Below are positions 1-10,349 of a stretch of DNA of 64,000 nucleotides, piece by piece. Both the position numbers and the translations under genes were made by a program. Position 1 is the first letter of the stretch; each line of letters opens with the position of its first letter. The stretch is from Malus domestica (Eukaryota > Streptophyta > Magnoliopsida > Rosales > Rosaceae): the NCBI RefSeq assembly GCF_042453785.1, contig NC_091670.1, positions 39,257,501 through 39,321,500 of the forward strand, in the 5' to 3' direction. Below the pieces are notes generated by a model that saw nothing but the letters and a program-made list of their open reading frames with translations, was not told the origin of the DNA and searched no databases.

Positions 1-1029
1 GATGAAATACAGAAGCTCCACAAGAACTTTCTCAACTACAACACCCTCTACCTTCACTTCGCCGGTCGAGGGGAAGAGGACCTGCGAGAAGGAGAGCATG
101 AAGCCTTCCTCTTCTACTGGTACAATAAATACATTTGTTGTACCAAATCAAACAAATGTTTGGTCGAGAATATGCCAGTGGCCGAAGCCCTGGCCAGTGG
201 TCGCGTCCTGGCGCTGAGTTCTAATATTCTTGCCCACCTCTTCCGTTGCCTGGCCGAGGCGACTCTCCACACGGTGGACCCCCACCAGAATGGCCCTCTC
301 TGGGTCTTCCAGCTCTGGTTGCAGGTGTACTTCGCCTCCCTTCGGCCGGCTATAGCTGATTTCTCAGCAACAGAGGCTCTTGGTCCTCAGCTAGCCTCCC
401 GACCAACGCCTCCTCATCAGGCCGAAGAGGTGTTTAGGTACCTCTTTGCCCTTGACGATCTCACAAGCGACGAATTCCTGATTTGTCGTCGTCGTGATTA
501 CCCCCCCTCCATCAAACTGCCTACCTCTACGTGGGCGGCAGAGGAGGACGCCGCTCTTCGCCGAACCTGGGGGTCGTTCGTGCTTGCTCGCGACCTTCCT
601 CTCGGCTGCGACGGGAAACGGTCGGGGTGGGAAGTGTACCATCCGAACTTCCTTGCCCGTCAGCTCGGCTATCTTCAGGGCTGTCCCGTCCCCCTTCTCT
701 CTTCCCGCACAGTATTGAGCCGCGGACGCGAGCCTCGCTCTTCAGAGAACGAGTGCAGGACTGCCGCGAAGGAGTTTCAAGAGTACTGCCAAAGATTTCG
801 CCTACGACCGGCCACCCCAGAAACCCATTGCACTGACACCTTCGGTGAGTGGTGGGAAAATTACACTCAAGAGTTCTTCGGTACGCCGGTCGAGGATGTA
901 CTAAACAGGCTCTTCGGTAACCGACCTAAGAAAGCCCCGGCCCCCCACTCTCAAGGTAGTTGTTCAATTCCCCCTTTTTCTTCAACCTTGCCTGTTGTAC
1001 GCCTTACTGAATTGTCTTTACCCTTTTAG
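1..1029 (+). CDS. Antisense accessory ORF of the Tat element, plant-mobile-domain-like, partial at left edge
   Basis: This frame is open from base 1 and lies on the strand opposite to gag-pol. The translation has the look of the plant mobile domain (PMD, 'aminotransferase-like' in databases): an FYWYNKYIC stretch, a VAEALASGR stretch, a GPLWVFQLWLQVYF core and a later EFQEYCQRFRLRP segment. PMD-type ORFs are known as cargo of plant LTR elements and also occur as host genes (MAIN, MAIL1). The block ends at a short AT-rich gap with intron-like borders, and the next ORF follows at once, so these blocks may be exons of one antisense transcript. PMD assignment is by motif memory; the role is unknown. 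Confidence 0.6.
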   Translation, partial: DEIQKLHKNFLNYNTLYLHFAGRGEEDLREGEHEAFLFYWYNKYICCTKSNKCLVENMPVAEALASGRVLALSSNILAHLFRCLAEATLHTVDPHQNGPLWVFQLWLQVYFASLRPAIADFSATEALGPQLASRPTPPHQAEEVFRYLFALDDLTSDEFLICRRRDYPPSIKLPTSTWAAEEDAALRRTWGSFVLARDLPLGCDGKRSGWEVYHPNFLARQLGYLQGCPVPLLSSRTVLSRGREPRSSENECRTAAKEFQEYCQRFRLRPATPETHCTDTFGEWWENYTQEFFGTPVEDVLNRLFGNRPKKAPAPHSQGSCSIPPFSSTLPVVRLTELSLPF

Positions 1030-1040
1030 GTAGTCGGCCT

Positions 1041-1850
1041 TTGAGAAAGACAGAGGTAGTTGCCGCTGCTATGGCCGGGAAAAAATCGGTCGTGGCCAAA
1101 AAAGACAAACCTGCTGGTAGGGCCGGGCTGACCAAACGGCCTCGCCAAGAGGTCGGGCCGGCTATCAAGCCTTCCCCGCCTGCCAAGCGGGTCAAGCAAC
1201 TGGCGAAGAAAGGTGCACGGGAGATCCACGTTATTTCCAGCCACACGACGACTCCCAGTGCTTCCCCTTCTCCCGCCGCCGGCCATTCTGGGGTCAAGAA
1301 ACAACCGGCTTCGGCCATAGAGACGATCCCAGCGCGGCCTGCTTCTGTGGCCGGCGAATCAGTCGTACCTCCCTCTGTCGAGAAGGCACCTGTCTCACAC
1401 CAGGCGGTTCCTACGACCGAGGAAAACTCTCCCAAGAATCCAAAGCCCACGGTCTTCGTGCTGGAAGAGAGTGAGGGGAGCGACGAGGTCCCGCTGGCGC
1501 GTCGTCCTCCTACTCGTCAACGAACTCTTCCAGTATCCGAGATGGCGGTTCAACCCGGCCCCTCCTCGGCTAATCGTGGCAAACACACGGTCGAGGAACC
1601 GACCCCGGCGGCCGAACCTCTCGTTCCTTCTCAAGACCAGGGCGTCCCTGCCTCCACTGAAGCAGCTGCGCCAATCGGCCCATCGGCAGCCGACCGTGGC
1701 AAACGCCTGCTCGAGGAACCCGAGGCCACGGTGGAATCGCCGATCCATCCTCAAGACCAAGGCTTCCACATCCCTCCACAAGAGGTTACCTCGGCTTTTG
1801 TAAGTACCTTCAATTTTCCTCCTGATTGCTTTTCTGCTTTAGAATTCTAA
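1041..1850 (+). CDS. Antisense accessory ORF, low-complexity Pro/Ala/Lys-rich middle part
   Basis: This 269-residue open frame follows the PMD-like block on the same strand. Its start is rich in Lys and Arg (KKSVVAKKDKPAGRAG), like a nuclear localisation region, and the rest is Pro/Ala/Ser/Glu-rich with two loose repeats around ANRGKHTVEEP and ADRGKRLLEEP. It looks disordered and has no recognised domain. By position it is the linker part of the antisense gene. A smaller open stretch of the same kind lies at about 1873-2075 before the last block. Confidence 0.45.
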   Translation: MRKTEVVAAAMAGKKSVVAKKDKPAGRAGLTKRPRQEVGPAIKPSPPAKRVKQLAKKGAREIHVISSHTTTPSASPSPAAGHSGVKKQPASAIETIPARPASVAGESVVPPSVEKAPVSHQAVPTTEENSPKNPKPTVFVLEESEGSDEVPLARRPPTRQRTLPVSEMAVQPGPSSANRGKHTVEEPTPAAEPLVPSQDQGVPASTEAAAPIGPSAADRGKRLLEEPEATVESPIHPQDQGFHIPPQEVTSAFVSTFNFPPDCFSALEF

Positions 1851-2141
1851 ACAAGGAAAAACTAAATGTCAGGTGCCTGTACATTCTTTTCACCGTCAAT
1901 TCTATGCGCCGAAGGGCGTTATCTATATTTCCTGGCCGCCTCAGTGGCCATCAAACGTAGATAACTTCCATCGGCCTCGTGAAGTGAGAAGCAATCTGAG
2001 ACACTGGGCTCGGCCATTGAGTTCTTTAGGTTCGAGCAACGACCCTGGGGACATGGCCGAGGTCTCCTCTCAGCAGGTTAAAAAATGACACCTTCTTGCT
2101 ATTCTTGTCATGACTTCCTTTAAGCTTAACCTTGTTTATTC

Positions 2142-2762
2142 GTGCAGGCTTCATGGGAGGTTGAATTCAAAGCTCTCCTCTCCAGTACGACTGCAGAGTC
2201 CGGCCCTTCGGTCGCTCCAACTGAGGCTGCCGATCCAAGCGCCCTAACCCAGTTGCGAGAAGTCCTGTCGCTCTCTTCATCGCAAGTACTTGAGCGCAAC
2301 GGTCTTGATCTGCTCGGCGTGTGTCTGAACGACCTTGGGGCCGACGGTCGCCTAAGCGGAGATGCCATTGTTCGGGCATCGTCTGCTTTGGAGCGCGTTC
2401 GGGAGACATTTGGCATCTTCCAGACTGCTCTGAAGGCCGAACAGGACCTGCAAGCCGCCACGGCCGTTCAAGACACCCTCCGTCCGAAGATTGACGATCT
2501 ACGGGCAAAAGGAGAAGCGTTAGCCGAGCTCGACCGTCAGATGGCCGAACTAACAAAACGCCGGTCGGTCATTGCTTCTGAACTTGCGAGGGACTTCGAG
2601 TCAGGCGGGAAGGATCGCCTAACTGAGTATGCGGCGGCCAAAAAGCGGGTCGAGCGCCTGAGGCTAGACAAAAAGAATCGGCAAGCCGAAGTCATCATGG
2701 CCGACGTGCGGTGGTTGGAATTGAAAGCTCTGCTCAGCACTCTTCTTCCCTCGTCTCCTTGA
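2142..2762 (+). CDS. Antisense accessory ORF, coiled-coil C-terminal part
   Basis: This 206-residue block ends the antisense gene. Its second half (from about residue 95) is strongly helical with heptad-like spacing (LAELDRQMAELTKRR, AAAKKRVERLRLDKK), typical of a coiled coil. It is preceded by a pyrimidine-rich stretch ending in AG, as expected of an acceptor. It stops about 70 bp from the end of the oppositely directed integrase frame, so the two transcripts converge. Similar coiled-coil tails occur in antisense ORFs of Tat-type elements; function unknown. Confidence 0.5.
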   Translation: MQASWEVEFKALLSSTTAESGPSVAPTEAADPSALTQLREVLSLSSSQVLERNGLDLLGVCLNDLGADGRLSGDAIVRASSALERVRETFGIFQTALKAEQDLQAATAVQDTLRPKIDDLRAKGEALAELDRQMAELTKRRSVIASELARDFESGGKDRLTEYAAAKKRVERLRLDKKNRQAEVIMADVRWLELKALLSTLLPSSP

Positions 2763-2833
2763 ATGTATTAGACCTACTCATTTTTGTAATACCTGTCAAT
2801 TTTAATGGAATGACTTTTCCTACAACAAACTTT

Positions 2834-5800
2834 TTATTCACGCATTTCCCATGTGACCGGATAGTATTTCTTCAAGAATTTCCCATTAATTGGTAATTTG
2901 TGAACTACTCCAGTCCGGTCTTTGAGATGATACGCCCCTTTACCGTATACCTTATGCACAATGAACGGCCCTTCCCAATTCGGCGACCACTTGCCGAACC
3001 TAGGATCTTTTATTCCTACGGGCAACACCGTTTGCCACACCAATTCACCCTCGCCGAACGTTTTCTGTCGTACCTTTTGGTTATAGGCTCGCTCGGCAAT
3101 CTGTTTCTGTGCTACCAGTAAGTTATAAGCGTCAAGCCGCGCTTCTTCCAAATCTTCTAGTTCCTGTCTCATGGACTGATTATATTCGGCGCTAAACAAA
3201 CTACTTTGTTCAATTAATCGCAACGAATTTATGCTCAACTCGACTGGTAGCACCGCATCGTGTCCGTAAGTCAATGCGTACGGGGTTGTTGCAGTCGCCG
3301 ATCGGGACGACGTTCGGTATGCCCATAATGCCTCGTTCAACTTCAAATGCCACATGCCAGGCCTCTCTTTTATTATTTTTTCGAGGATGCCAATCAACAC
3401 TTTATTACTTGCCTCGGCCTGCCCATTCGCCTGTGGATAATACGGTGTGGACTGTTCCAGCCGAATTTTCAAATTGGCCGTGTATTCCTTAAACCTTTCA
3501 GCTGTGAAGATTGTTCCATTGTCGGTTATGATCGTTTCTGGCACACCGAACCGGGTCACAATGTGTTCCTCCACGAAATCGCAAACTTCTTTAGACGTTA
3601 ATTCGGCATATGATTTTGCTTCGACCCACTTAGTAAAGTAATCAGTTGCGACTATTATCCATGCATGCCTAGCAGCTCCAGAAGTCGGCGTGATTTTGCC
3701 GATTACGTCCATGGCCCATCCTCTAAACGGCCACGGCTTAATGACCGAATGTAGCGATTCGGCCGGGACCCTTTGTATAGGCCCATGGATTTGGCACTGC
3801 ACGCATCCTCGTGCAAACTCGATACAATCTTTCAGTATTCTCGGCCAAAAATAACCGTGTCGTCGGAGTAGCCATCGCATTTTTCGTCCAGACTGGTGAG
3901 CTCCGCATACCCCTTCATGAACCTCTGCGATCGCTCGAGCACTCTCTTGAGGGCCGAGGCATAGCAATAACAAACCATCTTCGCCCTTTCGGTACAACTC
4001 GCTCTGGTACGTGACATAGTTCGTGGCGTGAGCCCGTGTCCTGCGACTGTGTTTTCCGTTAGGATTGTCAAGGTACTGCATAATGGGCTTTCTCCAATCA
4101 TCTGGTACTGCCTCGGCCGCGCAAATTTCTATAGAGTCCTGGTCCTGCCGATCCAACAACGAAGGCAAGGACATGACCCTGGTGCGTATCACATTGTCTC
4201 GACGGAGGATTTGCTGATCAACCAAGGCCGGGTATAATTGTTGCAATATTGGTATCTCCCGGCCTAGCTTGCCCCCCAGGAGTTGTGCACCGGAGGCGAT
4301 TTGAGCCAACTCGTCTGCGTCGGTATTACGACCCCGAGAAATATGCTCGAATGTAATGCCGTCAAAGGACTCGGCCAAATAGCTGGCGATCATGTGGTAA
4401 GGCGCCAGAGTACAACTCATGCAGCGAAAAGACCCATTAATTTGGTTAATTACTAGTTCAGAATCCCCGCGGACGAGGACACGAGTGGCATGTAGGTCAA
4501 GAAGGAGGCCTAGACCAATGACCAGAGCCTCGTACTCGGCCTGATTATTGGTACAGTCAAAATCCAATTTGAGCGAAAAATACCAACGATCGTTGTGAGG
4601 AGACTGAATGACGATGCCTGCACCGGCCGAGGACGAAGTACTGGAACCATCGAAATACATCGTCCAATAGTTGTCGCGGGCCACCACCATGCCAATCTCA
4701 ACATCAGCACCCCCGAAATCATAAGGCGAAGGGTGCTGGGCAAGGAAATCGGCCAACGCCTGTCCCTTCACAGCTTTTTGCGGCACGTATTGCAAACTAA
4801 ACTCGGACAACGCCATCGTCCATTTCCCAATTCGGCCCTTCACAATTGGCCGGGTAAGCATGTACCGGATAACGTCGGTCTGGGCAATGACTTGGGTGAC
4901 CGACGGGAGCATGTAATGCCTAAGCTTGGATGCAGCGAAGAACACGGCGAGACAGAGCTTCTCAACGGCGGAATAATTGATCTCCGGAGGACTCAGATTA
5001 CGGCTGAGGTAGAAGATAGCCTGTTCCCGGCCGGCATCATTGTCTTGCGCGAGGAGGCAACCGATGGACTCGGCGGCCGCCGAAATGTACAGCTTGAGAG
5101 GCTTACCGCGCTGAGGAGGGACCAGGACAGGTGGGTTTGTAAGGGAAACCTTGATCTGTGTGAACGCCGCCTGGTGCTCCTCATTCCACATGAACTTATC
5201 GGAGTCCTTGAGCTTCAAAAGTGTGGAAAAGGCTTTCATTTTACCTGCCGAATTAGCAATAAATCGGCGTAAAAAATTGATCTGGCCGAGTAAGGACTGT
5301 AATTGTTTCTTCGTTGTTGGGGGTGGGGCGGTGATGATTGCGCGTGCCTTGTTCTCATCGACTTCAATCCCACGATGATGTACGAGGAAACCAAGAAAAT
5401 TCCCGGCCGATACACCGAAGGCACACTTGGCAGGATTCATCTTGAGGTTGTGCTGACGCATACGGAGAAAAGCCTGTCGGAGATCGTCCAGATGTGTCTG
5501 TCGGCGTTTAGATTTGACGACAACATCGTCGATATAAACTTCGACGATGGTGCCAATTAAATCATGGAAGATGGTGTTCATCGCCCGTTGGTACGTGGCG
5601 CCGGCATTCTTGAGGCCGAATGGCATGACAACCCATTCGTAAGTGCCGAGTGCCCCCGGGCACCGGAAAGCAGTTTTGTGCACATCGGCTTCGGCAATAA
5701 ATATTTGGTTATATCCGGCATGTCCATCCAGAAAAGATAAGATCGCATGATTCGCCGCGGCATCGATTAACAGATCTGAAATCGGCATTGTATACTCATC

Positions 5801-6415
5801 TTTGGGCGTTGCCAGATTCAGATTGCGAAAATCGGTACAGATGCGCAGTGCACCACTTTTCTTTAATACAGGAACAATATTCGCCAACCATTCGACATAT
5901 CGAGCTGTCCGAATGAACCCGGCTTTCAAAAGCCGAACTAATTCGTCCTTAACACTGAGTTGTACTTCGGTCGAGAATCGACGAGGTGGCTGACGGAAAG
6001 GCTTGAATCCGGGCTTAATACGTAATTCATGCTCGACCAAAGCACGATCTAAGCCGGGCATTTCATGATAACTCCAAGCAAAACAATCTTTGAATTCCGT
6101 AAGCAAAGCCCGCAACTCGTCCTTCATTTGTTGAGGAAGTAACGCACTAATAAACAAAAGTCGTGGGTCATCGGCCGTCCCAACATTAATCTCTTCCAAA
6201 GGGTCCTTGACAAGGGGCCGATGATCTTCGAGCTTGGCCGGGGCGGCTCGAATTTTATCAAAAGATAACACAGGCCCATTATCTCCCTCAGCAAGGAACT
6301 CGACGAGGTTGACACCCGAATTTGGTTGTTTGGATATCGTATACCAATGGGCCAGCAGTCGTTCCATAGTAGATGAAACCGCGGCCCTACGTGCTTCCCG
6401 ATCGGCGTCAAACAT
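2834..6415 (-). CDS. Tat-element pol: reverse transcriptase, RNase H, second RNase H, integrase
   Basis: This 1193-codon open frame has, in order, an RT domain with the YIDDVVV box, a first RNase H, a second RNase H-like domain (starting near MYFDGSSTSS), an integrase zinc-binding segment (HEGVCGAHQSG to CVQCQIHG) and an integrase core (starting near WAMDVIG). It copies the element RNA into DNA and inserts it. The tandem RNase H arrangement supports the Tat lineage. It follows the protease frame with almost no gap. The reading frame looks whole. Confidence 0.92.
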   Translation of the reverse strand: MFDADREARRAAVSSTMERLLAHWYTISKQPNSGVNLVEFLAEGDNGPVLSFDKIRAAPAKLEDHRPLVKDPLEEINVGTADDPRLLFISALLPQQMKDELRALLTEFKDCFAWSYHEMPGLDRALVEHELRIKPGFKPFRQPPRRFSTEVQLSVKDELVRLLKAGFIRTARYVEWLANIVPVLKKSGALRICTDFRNLNLATPKDEYTMPISDLLIDAAANHAILSFLDGHAGYNQIFIAEADVHKTAFRCPGALGTYEWVVMPFGLKNAGATYQRAMNTIFHDLIGTIVEVYIDDVVVKSKRRQTHLDDLRQAFLRMRQHNLKMNPAKCAFGVSAGNFLGFLVHHRGIEVDENKARAIITAPPPTTKKQLQSLLGQINFLRRFIANSAGKMKAFSTLLKLKDSDKFMWNEEHQAAFTQIKVSLTNPPVLVPPQRGKPLKLYISAAAESIGCLLAQDNDAGREQAIFYLSRNLSPPEINYSAVEKLCLAVFFAASKLRHYMLPSVTQVIAQTDVIRYMLTRPIVKGRIGKWTMALSEFSLQYVPQKAVKGQALADFLAQHPSPYDFGGADVEIGMVVARDNYWTMYFDGSSTSSSAGAGIVIQSPHNDRWYFSLKLDFDCTNNQAEYEALVIGLGLLLDLHATRVLVRGDSELVINQINGSFRCMSCTLAPYHMIASYLAESFDGITFEHISRGRNTDADELAQIASGAQLLGGKLGREIPILQQLYPALVDQQILRRDNVIRTRVMSLPSLLDRQDQDSIEICAAEAVPDDWRKPIMQYLDNPNGKHSRRTRAHATNYVTYQSELYRKGEDGLLLLCLGPQESARAIAEVHEGVCGAHQSGRKMRWLLRRHGYFWPRILKDCIEFARGCVQCQIHGPIQRVPAESLHSVIKPWPFRGWAMDVIGKITPTSGAARHAWIIVATDYFTKWVEAKSYAELTSKEVCDFVEEHIVTRFGVPETIITDNGTIFTAERFKEYTANLKIRLEQSTPYYPQANGQAEASNKVLIGILEKIIKERPGMWHLKLNEALWAYRTSSRSATATTPYALTYGHDAVLPVELSINSLRLIEQSSLFSAEYNQSMRQELEDLEEARLDAYNLLVAQKQIAERAYNQKVRQKTFGEGELVWQTVLPVGIKDPRFGKWSPNWEGPFIVHKVYGKGAYHLKDRTGVVHKLPINGKFLKKYYPVTWEMRE

Positions 6416-7118
6416 CGGATTCGGGGAGAAAGTTAGCTAATCCGAGTCTCGCCGAATCCTGCTGGACAGTCTCGGCGCCAACCTCGATAGCTTTCTGAAC
6501 GGAAATCCGAGTCGGCCGTCCTTCTTCATTGAAGCCTTGCAACGTAATATAGCCGACGTGATCGTCATAATACCGTGCTTGAATCATGTTGGCTTCGAAG
6601 GGCTGGCTATCGGCCGGATGAACAGTGACCGATTTGCCGTCCCAAAAGACAAGCACTTGGTACAATGAGGAAGGAATACAGCTGGTTTGATGAATCCAAT
6701 CTCGGCCGAGCAATGCATTATACTCGGTTTTAGAATCAACCACAAAAAAGGCGGTCATATGGGTGCGACCGGCAATATTCACAGTTAACGGAAGCACACC
6801 TTTGGTGTGGGACTTGTCGCCGACAAAACTGCTCATCGTGATCCCTGACGGAATAAGTTCGTCATTGGAACGGCGTAAGGCCTTCATGATGTTCAGAGGC
6901 ATGATATTGACAGTAGCTCCACAATCGACAAAAACCTTAGAAACCGGATATCCCTCGATGTGTGCCGTTACATACAATGGCTTTAAATGGTGAAGCTTGG
7001 CCGATGATAAACGAGGGAACAATTCGGCCAAAGCGGCCTTTAGGCTATCATCTCTTGCTGTTGACTCGCCTTCAGCAATCGATATAAAATCAACATGGCC
7101 AGGTTCCTCGACAACCAC
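6408..7118 (-). CDS. Tat-element aspartic protease region
   Basis: A 236-codon open region between gag and RT. It carries a retropepsin-like site (VFVDCGATVNIMP) followed by the usual hydrophobic strands (TAFFVVDSKTEYNALLGRDWIH). In this family the protease is made as part of a gag-pol polyprotein and cuts it into mature parts; some Tat/Ogre relatives also splice between protease and RT. It abuts gag upstream and RT downstream. Confidence 0.85.
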   Translation of the reverse strand: MVVEEPGHVDFISIAEGESTARDDSLKAALAELFPRLSSAKLHHLKPLYVTAHIEGYPVSKVFVDCGATVNIMPLNIMKALRRSNDELIPSGITMSSFVGDKSHTKGVLPLTVNIAGRTHMTAFFVVDSKTEYNALLGRDWIHQTSCIPSSLYQVLVFWDGKSVTVHPADSQPFEANMIQARYYDDHVGYITLQGFNEEGRPTRISVQKAIEVGAETVQQDSARLGLANFLPESDV

Positions 7119-7121
7119 ATC

Positions 7122-10100
7122 TCAATCGAGGAAATTTGGTTGAGCCGTGCTTGATTGAAAATCGGCAGGTAATACATGAACCATACTAATTTCCATATTA
7201 TCCAGGACGGACGGGCCCATCAGGTCGAGACCCTCCTCGTTCGGTTGGTTAGCGACTACGGACTTGGTTGTCGTCAGAGTCGGACAACGAGATTCTTCCG
7301 TCCCTTCAACAATGTCACCCGGCGGAGCTGCTTCGGCCACTTGTTGGCTCCGCGTGACCGCCTCAGGTAAGGTCGATATTGACAATGAGCTTGGGGTCAA
7401 GTCCTGAACCTGCTCCTGGTAGTGTAGCCGAGCATCCCTAGTGTCGAGATAAGCATCAAGACGGGCAATACGGGCGATTTCATCGGTCGTAAGGCCGAAG
7501 AGAGAAACTGCTGAAAATACTTCAAAGTGATACCGTAAATACTGAAGGTCCTCTAGCGAGAAAGGAAGGTCAGCGACATTGATATCGGTATACGGGTCGA
7601 CTTCAAATCCAAAGACACGAGCTTCTCGTATGTGCTGGAACCTTGCTTTCAATCCTGGATCTGAGGTCTTCTGGATGATCCGCTCAGCATCCGGACAAGC
7701 CAAGACAAGATCAATGGTGTCCTGACATGCCTTCGGCAAACCATACAAATCGTTGGCCGAATGTTCCTTATGAAATTCTCGCATATATTCCAAAGACTCC
7801 CCAAGGAACGGGGGGTGCAAATTCCGTCGAATTTTGACCAAAGGCTCTTGTATAGCTATCGGGGATAATTTGCTTTCGGCTTTTTGCCTGAAATGTTCAA
7901 CACGTGCCTTCATTTCCCCTGGTCGAATGAGAAGTTTGATCCGCTTATCAGCTTCTTCAAACATGGTCTCGACGTCTTGACCGACCAGCCGTTTTCCCTG
8001 AGCCAACTCTGTCATAATTGGTGGAGGTGGTCGCTTTTCATTAGTGGCAACTATATCCTTCGGTCGCCACTTAGGGGCCGAAGTTTCTTGGGCTGCTTGT
8101 CGGCGAGCCATGCAATCCATCCGTTGATGCCGGCGTTTCTGAGATTTGGACAACGCGGTATAGACGCCCTTCGAAGAATGGTACGTATACCAACGTTGAT
8201 CTCTAGGCTCAGGAGGCTTGAAGGTCTTTTGACTCCGTGATGGTCCTGAACTGCTAGAATTACGCTTATAGTAATCATCGTCATAAAATGAAGCATCAAA
8301 ATCGAGGCGCCGCCTGACCGGGGGTGTCTCTTCCATCCGTACTTTAGGACCGAGCCTCCCAAAAACCCCATGATGTTGGTCTTCATTGGCTATCTTGTGC
8401 CGAGTTACGGCCACGGGTTGCGAAGAAGGTTTCTCTTCTGGTTCACTGTCGACCTTCGCTTTACATTTCCTGCACAGAACCGCTGTCCCACTATCTTCAT
8501 CGGCGCTATACTCCGTCAAAGATTTGACAATAGCGGGCCCCGTTAAGGCCGCGGATAGTTTATTTGAACGCGAATCGGCCATGAACCGTGGCCGAACATT
8601 CTGATTCCGCGGGCGTTGTGTCTCAACCACTTCAGCCTTGCCTTTCCCTTTGTCCTTGGGTAGGTACGCGTCGACCATATTTACTGTTGCCGTGGGGAAC
8701 GGATCAGTATCAACACTCATCCTCTTCTCGGGGAACTTCAGTTTGCCATTATCAATCCAGCTTTGGACGCTATCACGAAATACGACGCAATTGTTTGTCG
8801 TGTGTTTGCTCGAATTGTGGTATTTGCAATACACCTTTCCTTTAAGCTCCTCGGCCTTAGGAATGTTATGACCAGGCCGAAGCTTAATGATTCTTGCTGA
8901 TAACAGTTGGTCAAAAATTGCGTCAGCCTTGGTAATATCAAAAGTATAAACCTTTGACGGTTTCGATGTTCCTTCAGTGGCCGAGCGACTTTTGGCTTCT
9001 CTAGAATCAACCTGAGTTAATGCCTTGCAAATGTATGGTTTATCTATTACTATCTCAGCCGCATCCACACTAACACATTCATCCTCGGTTGATGCATAAC
9101 TGACATTAGGGTTCTTGTAAATCGTTCCCCGAGTTGGAGTCTTCGAAATCTTTTCCTCGCGGAGCAAATAATCATACTGTTCGACATGTTGGGCTAATTC
9201 ATACATATCCCGAACATTTGCCCCCAAGAATTTCTTTTTGTATTCGACGTCGAGGCCGTTCAAAGCAAGCCGGACGAACTCGACTTCGGGCAAGGGTACT
9301 CGGCACCAATTCCTGGCTGATTTGAACCTGGTAAGATAATCCATCGGGGACTCATCTGATGCCTGAGCCATCCTTGCTAATGAAGAAACCGACACCTCCA
9401 ACCCTGGTCGATAAAACTGCTCGTGGAATTTCTCGACCAACTCCTCCCAGTTTTGGATGGAATTAGGAGGGAGATTGATATACCAAGCAAATGCCGAGCC
9501 GGTCAACGAGAAGTTGAACAGCCGTAATTTATGGAAATCACTATGAACATCGCCGCATTGCGCGGTGAAACGAGCCACGTGCTCCAACGAAGACAAGGAT
9601 GATTCACCGGCAAAAAGGCTAAAATCCGGAATCTTGAAACCTTTCGGATATCCGAACGTTTCTATGTAGGCCGGGTACGGATGGATAAACTTAGGAAACT
9701 TCGGCCCTTTCTTCATGGCCGAGTCGATCATCCGCTGAACCTCGGTCATATCAACAGGTGTTGCTTCGACCCTCTGGTCGATTCCGTCCGACCTACTATT
9801 TGACCCTCCGACCTTTTCCAAGTCAATTGGTTTGGGCCGAGCAGGAATTGGCTCGGCCTGTACCATTGGTAACGGATTATTTCTTGGTGGCAAGCGTTGG
9901 AAAGGATCGAAAGGCCTGCCGTCACTGAATTTACTAACCAGCATTTCGAGCAGTCTGGTTTGCTGCTCAGTGGAATTGAGTATCACGTCATGTAGCTTGT
10001 CAATACCTCGGCTAAACGTCTGCTCAACTGACCGAGACTGCTCGTCGAGTCGCTTTCGAAGAAACGACCTTGTTGGTGGGTCAGATCCTTCACCGCCATC

Positions 10101-10349
10101 CTCGTCGCAATCCTCCACTATCCCTTCATTGAGAACACAAGTGTTCCTGTTAGGGATTTCTAGACTGCGGTGTTGACCGCCGAGATTAACTTCCCTTTCT
10201 CGGCGAGTCGCACTTGTGGACTCAGGTGTCCCGGCGCTAAGGGGATTCTGCGCCTGTGGCACACTTTGTCCTACGTTCTGAATCGGTAAATCGGCTGTTG
10301 ATTTTCCCATAGCTGTTTTCTTTTTTACCGATCGCGTTTCAATTGGCAT
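7122..10349 (-). CDS. Tat-element gag polyprotein
   Basis: A long open frame on the minus strand just inside the LTR. The first in-frame ATG is at 10349; the open frame reaches 10391 but begins there with TTG, inside the presumed primer-binding site, so I place the start at 10349. A retrotransposon gag domain is recognisable around FNFSLTGSAFAWY and ENWEELVEKFHEQF-like sequence at roughly residues 280-330. A long basic and acidic C-terminal region follows with CKYHN...HTTNNC, a zinc-knuckle-like patch. Gag packages the element RNA in virus-like particles. Confidence 0.88.
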   Translation of the reverse strand: MPIETRSVKKKTAMGKSTADLPIQNVGQSVPQAQNPLSAGTPESTSATRREREVNLGGQHRSLEIPNRNTCVLNEGIVEDCDEDGGEGSDPPTRSFLRKRLDEQSRSVEQTFSRGIDKLHDVILNSTEQQTRLLEMLVSKFSDGRPFDPFQRLPPRNNPLPMVQAEPIPARPKPIDLEKVGGSNSRSDGIDQRVEATPVDMTEVQRMIDSAMKKGPKFPKFIHPYPAYIETFGYPKGFKIPDFSLFAGESSLSSLEHVARFTAQCGDVHSDFHKLRLFNFSLTGSAFAWYINLPPNSIQNWEELVEKFHEQFYRPGLEVSVSSLARMAQASDESPMDYLTRFKSARNWCRVPLPEVEFVRLALNGLDVEYKKKFLGANVRDMYELAQHVEQYDYLLREEKISKTPTRGTIYKNPNVSYASTEDECVSVDAAEIVIDKPYICKALTQVDSREAKSRSATEGTSKPSKVYTFDITKADAIFDQLLSARIIKLRPGHNIPKAEELKGKVYCKYHNSSKHTTNNCVVFRDSVQSWIDNGKLKFPEKRMSVDTDPFPTATVNMVDAYLPKDKGKGKAEVVETQRPRNQNVRPRFMADSRSNKLSAALTGPAIVKSLTEYSADEDSGTAVLCRKCKAKVDSEPEEKPSSQPVAVTRHKIANEDQHHGVFGRLGPKVRMEETPPVRRRLDFDASFYDDDYYKRNSSSSGPSRSQKTFKPPEPRDQRWYTYHSSKGVYTALSKSQKRRHQRMDCMARRQAAQETSAPKWRPKDIVATNEKRPPPPIMTELAQGKRLVGQDVETMFEEADKRIKLLIRPGEMKARVEHFRQKAESKLSPIAIQEPLVKIRRNLHPPFLGESLEYMREFHKEHSANDLYGLPKACQDTIDLVLACPDAERIIQKTSDPGLKARFQHIREARVFGFEVDPYTDINVADLPFSLEDLQYLRYHFEVFSAVSLFGLTTDEIARIARLDAYLDTRDARLHYQEQVQDLTPSSLSISTLPEAVTRSQQVAEAAPPGDIVEGTEESRCPTLTTTKSVVANQPNEEGLDLMGPSVLDNMEISMVHVLPADFQSSTAQPNFLD

